A DNA stretch of 64,000 nucleotides from Cymbomonas tetramitiformis. Lineage: Eukaryota > Chlorophyta > Pyramimonadophyceae > Pyramimonadales > Pyramimonadaceae. The translations under genes were made by a program, and so were the position numbers. The notes under the pieces are model-generated. The model made no database searches. It was not told where the DNA came from and worked only from the letters and a program-made list of their open reading frames with translations. Location: NCBI GenBank assembly GCA_001247695.2, contig LGRX02033400.1, forward strand, positions 1 to 64,000, read 5' to 3'. Each line of letters starts with the position of its first letter. The first letter of the stretch is position 1. This document shows, piece by piece, positions 60,434-64,000 of this stretch.

Positions 60434-60760
60434 TCAGGCATCCTTGCAGACCGGCAGAGGGCCCATCTGTGGTGTGACCGCACCTTTCAAGAGTGCATCC
60501 CTTCGTCGTGCGTATGCTGCGTGGGCTCTGGTTGTAGGGCTGGTGACGGGGGTTTTTGTTCCCGCCACGGCTGCTGTGGGTGTCCCAGTAGTTGCATCCG
60601 CCGAGTCAGCCGCCGGAATGTGGGCCAGCTCAACGGTCTCCCTTGGAACCGGGGCCGAGAAGGTCCACTCCTGCCTGAGGGCGTGCGCCTGCTTCAGCCT
60701 GTCGGCTGCTCGCCGTCCCAGCACTCCTCCCGTCGGTACAGGGGTTGCATAGGTATAGAC
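60434..60760 (-). CDS. Probable downstream exon of the repeat protein gene
   Basis: Frame with ATPVPTGGVLGRRAADRLKQ and an Ala/Thr-rich tail. Acceptor candidates GATCTAG or CCCAG lie at about 60770-60800 and the neighbouring frame has a donor TGCTGCAG|GTAGCG at about 60880, so the two are probably exons of one gene. Confidence 0.35.
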   Translation of the reverse strand, partial: VYTYATPVPTGGVLGRRAADRLKQAHALRQEWTFSAPVPRETVELAHIPAADSADATTGTPTAAVAGTKTPVTSPTTRAHAAYARRRDALLKGAVTPQMGPLPVCKDA

Positions 60761-60879
60761 AACGAACCCTAGATCGGTTGCCAGCTGGGTGCGCGCAGAA
60801 ATACAAGCACTACAAGCAGCTACGCGTAGACCGTGCAATGAGTTTTGGATAGCCCGTACCTTGCTCGCTACCTGCAGCA

Positions 60880-61817
60880 GGCACAGGATGCCTCGGGCTT
60901 TTGCGCGTTGCCACCGCCGGCGCGGTTGGCCGTACTGGAGTGCAACATGCATCTACGGCGCAAACCGGCTGCTGCACACGGCTGGCGGTGCCAGGCTTCC
61001 TCATTTTCAACATGCGGTGCCGCCTAGCTCGGGTGCGGGGCGTCATTTCCACAGCGGCTGTTGGCACGTCATTCGTTGCGGCTGCAGCCTCAGGCGTTGG
61101 GTGTACTGCCTGCCCCTGCGCGCCCGTATCGGTGGCCGCCGGCTCCCATACCGGAAGCGAACGGTCGCTCGTGGCGGATGCCACCACAGGCGTTGGGTGT
61201 AAGTCTGCCTGCCCCTGCGCGCCCGTATCGGTGGCCGCCGGCTCCCATACCGGAAGCGAACGGTCGCTCGTGGCGGTTGCCACCACAGGCGTTGGTTGCA
61301 CTGCCTGCCCCTGCGCGCTCGTGACGTTCAACGCCGGCTCACGTTCCGGAAGCGGCCTGTCGCTCGTAGTGTTGGGTTGAACCCTGGTCTGCTTCTGACG
61401 TTCCGCGTCTTCCGCGGTCAGTGGAATCACGAGGTGACATTTCTTGCTTAATATGACAGTCGCGTTGAACTCTTTACATGCCTGCAGGTCCTGAGCTTGA
61501 AATGCCATGTTGTTGTCCGCCATCTTCAGCTCGGTCCGGCGACGATTCATGAGCCGGTCCGTCACCTTCGCCTGACTTTCTTCATACGTGAGGTTGTGTT
61601 TCTTCTGGACGTGAGACACCAAAAGCTCAAACCGCTCACGCGCTGCCGTGCTCTTGTTGATAGACCTCTTCTTGCACTCGATGAGCCTGTCCTTCAGGCA
61701 AAATGCCGGTGGCACCGCGCGAATGCTGGATTCGATATCGTAATGAATCCGCTTCTGGCCCAGGGAGCTGCGAGACTTCTTGGGAGCGGTTGTCTTCGTC
61801 TGCACCCCGAGAGCCAC
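60880..61817 (-). CDS. Unrecognised repeat-containing protein
   Basis: ATG 61817. N-terminal 130 residues are basic and helical (KSTAARERFELLVSHVQKKH, KVTDRLMNRRRTELKMADNN), then three to four copies of a ~30-residue repeat (TSDRSLPVWEPAATDTGAQG) at 61060-61370, and a basic C-terminus (TRARRHRMLKMRKPG). The likely exon end is the GTAGCG donor near 60880. The basic ends and repeats resemble DNA-binding accessory proteins of large transposons, but this is only an analogy. Confidence 0.4.
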
Positions 61818-62073
61818 ATGTGACCAGGGGCTCCACGGGATGCAAAGTAGGCAGTGGTAACAATGACGAGATTACCGTTCGACGACTCGCGCGGCACAAA
61901 CAACTTGCCCGATGTTGATGCACAATATCACCTGAGTCGCGCTACATGAACAATATGCTCGATGCGGATGCTCAGAGTGTGTTTAATATGCCTTTGTTAC
62001 GTGCGCCCGTTCATTACTCCACCCGCATATGTTCCACCGGGCATCTAGCACCTGTAATCTAGTCGCTCTAATT

Positions 62074-62787
62074 CTACTGTTGCAATTTCTTCCGCAGGCG
62101 CAATTGCTGTGCGTTAAGCAGCGGCATGTCATCAATCGACCTCTGTATGTCGCGGCGTGCTTTCTCCGTGCTGGCACGTGCGAGCTTCAATGTCAGGCGC
62201 TCATGCACCCTTTGCAGCAGGTCCTCAGGGATGGGCTCTTCATCCCAGTTGCCACCCGGGTGCTCAAAGAACCGATTGCACTGAGGACATCGGCGGGCGG
62301 TGCGCCTCTGGTGTTGCATGATCCGCTGGTAGCACTCCCAGCAGAGGCCAGCCCGGCAGCCGTTAAGCCGGAGCCTTCGTCTGGGGGGGGGGTCAACCAC
62401 CCCCCGCTCAATCTGGTCGTTGTCAGCATCCTCAGGGTTGTACGACGAAGCGCACACCGAGCAGAACCAATTGGCGTGCCCGCAGAGGGGCAGATCGCTT
62501 GGCACTGGGTCTGGGCGGTTTGCGCGCATAACATACTCCCGGAACATGGGGAGGGCGAGGATGGAGGTGTTGAGGTGCCTCCCGGTCACGGGCTCCCACG
62601 TTGTGGTGTGCGTGTGCCACAGCACCTGTACGTGCAATTCCCGCGGCTGGCCTCTTTCTGCAATGGCTTGCACTGCAAGTACTTCTTCCTCGGGTCCCAA
62701 CTGCAGAGCACGGTGCAAGAAGCCTTCCGCATCAGGCGGGGAAAGCAGGCGCAGGTGGTCCGAGCATGAAGTTTGAATGAAAAACAC
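62074..62787 (-). CDS. RING-like zinc-finger protein, 237 aa
   Basis: ATG 62787. N-terminal part (QLGPEEEVLAVQAIAERGQP) is helical. A Cys/His cluster follows: LCGHANWFCSVCASSY, CRAGLCWECYQRIM and RRCPQCNRFF, spaced like the metal ligands of a RING or related treble-clef finger, with a long insertion between the first and second pairs. C-terminal basic helices (LARASTEKARRDIQRSI). RING fingers usually act as ubiquitin ligases; no E2-binding residue is certain here. Same strand and cluster as the TNP2-like genes. Confidence 0.45.
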   Translation of the reverse strand: MFFIQTSCSDHLRLLSPPDAEGFLHRALQLGPEEEVLAVQAIAERGQPRELHVQVLWHTHTTTWEPVTGRHLNTSILALPMFREYVMRANRPDPVPSDLPLCGHANWFCSVCASSYNPEDADNDQIERGVVDPPPRRRLRLNGCRAGLCWECYQRIMQHQRRTARRCPQCNRFFEHPGGNWDEEPIPEDLLQRVHERLTLKLARASTEKARRDIQRSIDDMPLLNAQQLRLRKKLQQ

Positions 62788-63288
62788 ACCAACAACTACA
62801 TTCGCGCCAAGGCACCGTCAGTGCACGCGGCGCGTGGCTGAGGAGCTGTCCTCCCAACGCAGCCACGTGCACAAAACAGCGGTGCAGGAGGTGCAACCGA
62901 CATATCATTGGTCAGGCATAGCACACTGGATAATAACTTTAATTTTACGATACTACATAGTAACTTCGTCTGCAGCATACGTATTTACGATTATCCGACA
63001 CGCCACGATGGTAGACGGTAACTACTATGCTTGTATGACAACCGCGCTAACGAAGCTTGTGGTTAATCATATACACGAAGTCTTTGATAGTGCCGTTTAA
63101 AATCACGTGCCAGAAGAGAGGACGCATATCCTGCAAACACGCAGGCCCTACAAAAACACATGAACGGACGCTGTCACAGAGGCATACGCTCGAAGGCTGT
63201 GGAACCGACATCATGAAGGTACGTGCGTAACACAAGTTAATGCATTAATCAGAACTTAATGTAATAACTTAATGTAATCTTTTTTACT
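62788..63288. other. No supported gene
   Basis: Between the RING-like gene and the small acidic frame; no recognised feature. Confidence 0.4.
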
Positions 63289-63573
63289 TTAGTCTTCATT
63301 CTCACTACTAGTCTCGCTAACGTAGTCATCTTCCTCCGCATCCGACGGATCAGTGATGGCCGGGATATCACCCCGCTGGCTCTCTGACTCCACAATCGCG
63401 GCATACTCGTCCCACCGTAAGGCACAGTGCCGGCCCCATTCCGCAACCGCCTGTTTGTCGTACAACCTTACCACGACGTAACCGGTCGGTGGTCTGTTTT
63501 CGTATTTTTCTGTCATAGGAGCCTTCGGGAACCTCATCCGTCGGTGCCGGGGTCCATACATGCTGTGGGTCAA
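63289..63573 (-). CDS. Small protein with acidic tail, 94 aa
   Basis: Encodes TGYVVVRLYDKQAVAEWGRH, a compact, possibly folded segment, and an acidic end SDAEEDDYVSETSSENED. Another frame overlaps its 5' end (MKFDPQHVWTPAPTDEVPEG), so a frameshift or intron may separate the true N-terminus. Unrecognised. Confidence 0.35.
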   Translation of the reverse strand: MTHSMYGPRHRRMRFPKAPMTEKYENRPPTGYVVVRLYDKQAVAEWGRHCALRWDEYAAIVESESQRGDIPAITDPSDAEEDDYVSETSSENED

Positions 63574-64000
63574 ATTTCACAATCTTGCCTTGAATACACC
63601 AGGTGTACTAGGGTACATCACGAGTCAGTACGAGAGACAGGCGTGTCAGAATGACGAGTGACAGAAATGATGACAGTCACCATCCGGAAATGATGACAGT
63701 CACCAGCATGACCGAATGACACAGGTGACTGGAAGAATTGACAAAGGTGACTGACAGAAGTGACTGACTCAAATGTGACATTTAGGATTCGATCAGTCGA
63801 ACATAACTGGAGGGAATCGAGGAGGACCTCAGTTATACAGTCACATCAGCAGATCTGTGAGTATTCAAATGAGAGACTTGGGAGGTGACAGTCAGAAACA
63901 TTTAAGTACTGATGACAGATCCCAGCTGATTGGTTGTTGCAGTCAGCAAATGACTGAACACATGAAGTGGCATGGTAAGGACGAGTTACCTTAAGTAGAG
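63574..64000. repeat. TGACAGTCACC-type short repeats
   Basis: Dense gtgact/agtcac motifs between 63640 and 63970: atgatgacagtcacc twice in direct repeat, then acaggtgact, aaaggtgact, gaagtgact. They look like a cluster of protein-binding sites or subterminal repeats; the window ends inside the region. Confidence 0.5.

Larger units (their letters stand above)
53688..64000 (-). mobile_element. Probable CACTA/EnSpm-type transposon, one end in window
   Basis: Begins with CACTACTAAG at 53688, interrupting the last minisatellite unit after aaa (CACTA elements duplicate 3 bp). The next 250 bp carry repeated ggttactttt/aaaagtaacc motifs, like subterminal repeats. The minus-strand gene cluster that follows includes a TNP2-like transposase. 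The other end, which should read ..TAGTG followed by aaagtgtctatg, is not in the window, so the right border is set at the window end by default. Confidence 0.45.

Overview
The window looks like nuclear DNA of a eukaryote, most likely a green alga or a related protist. Evidence: spliceosomal introns with clear GT..AG borders, a truncated SnRK2-like (plant-type) kinase exon, Pol III tRNA-like genes with A box, B box and T-run terminator, and no bacterial operon structure. I cannot name the species. Host-like genes are sparse; most of the window is nested transposable elements and satellites.

Region by region. 1.4-5.6 kb (+): a five-exon gene for a dynamin/SLIP-GC-like GTPase with a degenerate P-loop. 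7.0-9.5 kb (+): a spliced MORN-repeat protein gene. 11.5-11.8 kb: a terminal exon with a nuclear-localisation-like tail. 13.2-14.1 kb: hairpins beside a truncated SnRK2-like kinase exon (-). 14.7-15.5 kb (+): an orphan Cys-rich frame. 15.6-21.7 kb: a 185-bp satellite holding a tandem array of about 300-bp units, each with one tRNA-like gene; one unit is split by a young Gag-only LTR retroelement (identical LTRs, 5-bp target duplication). 22-27.4 kb (-): one large gene, a zinc-finger cluster joined to a 2OG-Fe(II) dioxygenase and low-complexity tails, now broken by a small indel and by a TA-flanked MITE. 28.7-34.0 kb (+): a DDE-type transposase gene split by a 2.87-kb hAT-like element with an 8-bp target duplication. 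34.2-34.95 kb: the 185-bp satellite again, inverted. 36.9-39.0 kb (-): an orphan multi-pass membrane protein. 40.2-44.9 kb: a fragment of the same Gag family, interrupted by a second copy of the 1078-bp MITE and by a Mutator-like transposon with an intact 835-residue transposase frame. 45 kb: a piggyBac-type MITE at TTAA. 47.3-49.6 kb (-): a spliced DUF7869-type transposase gene.

49.7-52.9 kb holds the most unusual object: a 3.2-kb element with about 370-bp terminal inverted repeats and a 10-bp flanking duplication. It carries four small unrecognised genes (three + strand, each with a CxxC motif, and one - strand) and four copies of a 22-38 bp palindrome, each lying upstream of an element gene. 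53.1-53.7 kb: a 69-bp minisatellite whose last unit is cut by the sequence CACTA. From there to the window end runs a minus-strand cluster with a TNP2-like (CACTA/EnSpm) transposase and several unrecognised or RING-like accessory genes, probably one large DNA transposon whose other end lies outside the window.

All exon borders and family calls come from reading the sequence by eye; no database search or alignment program was used.
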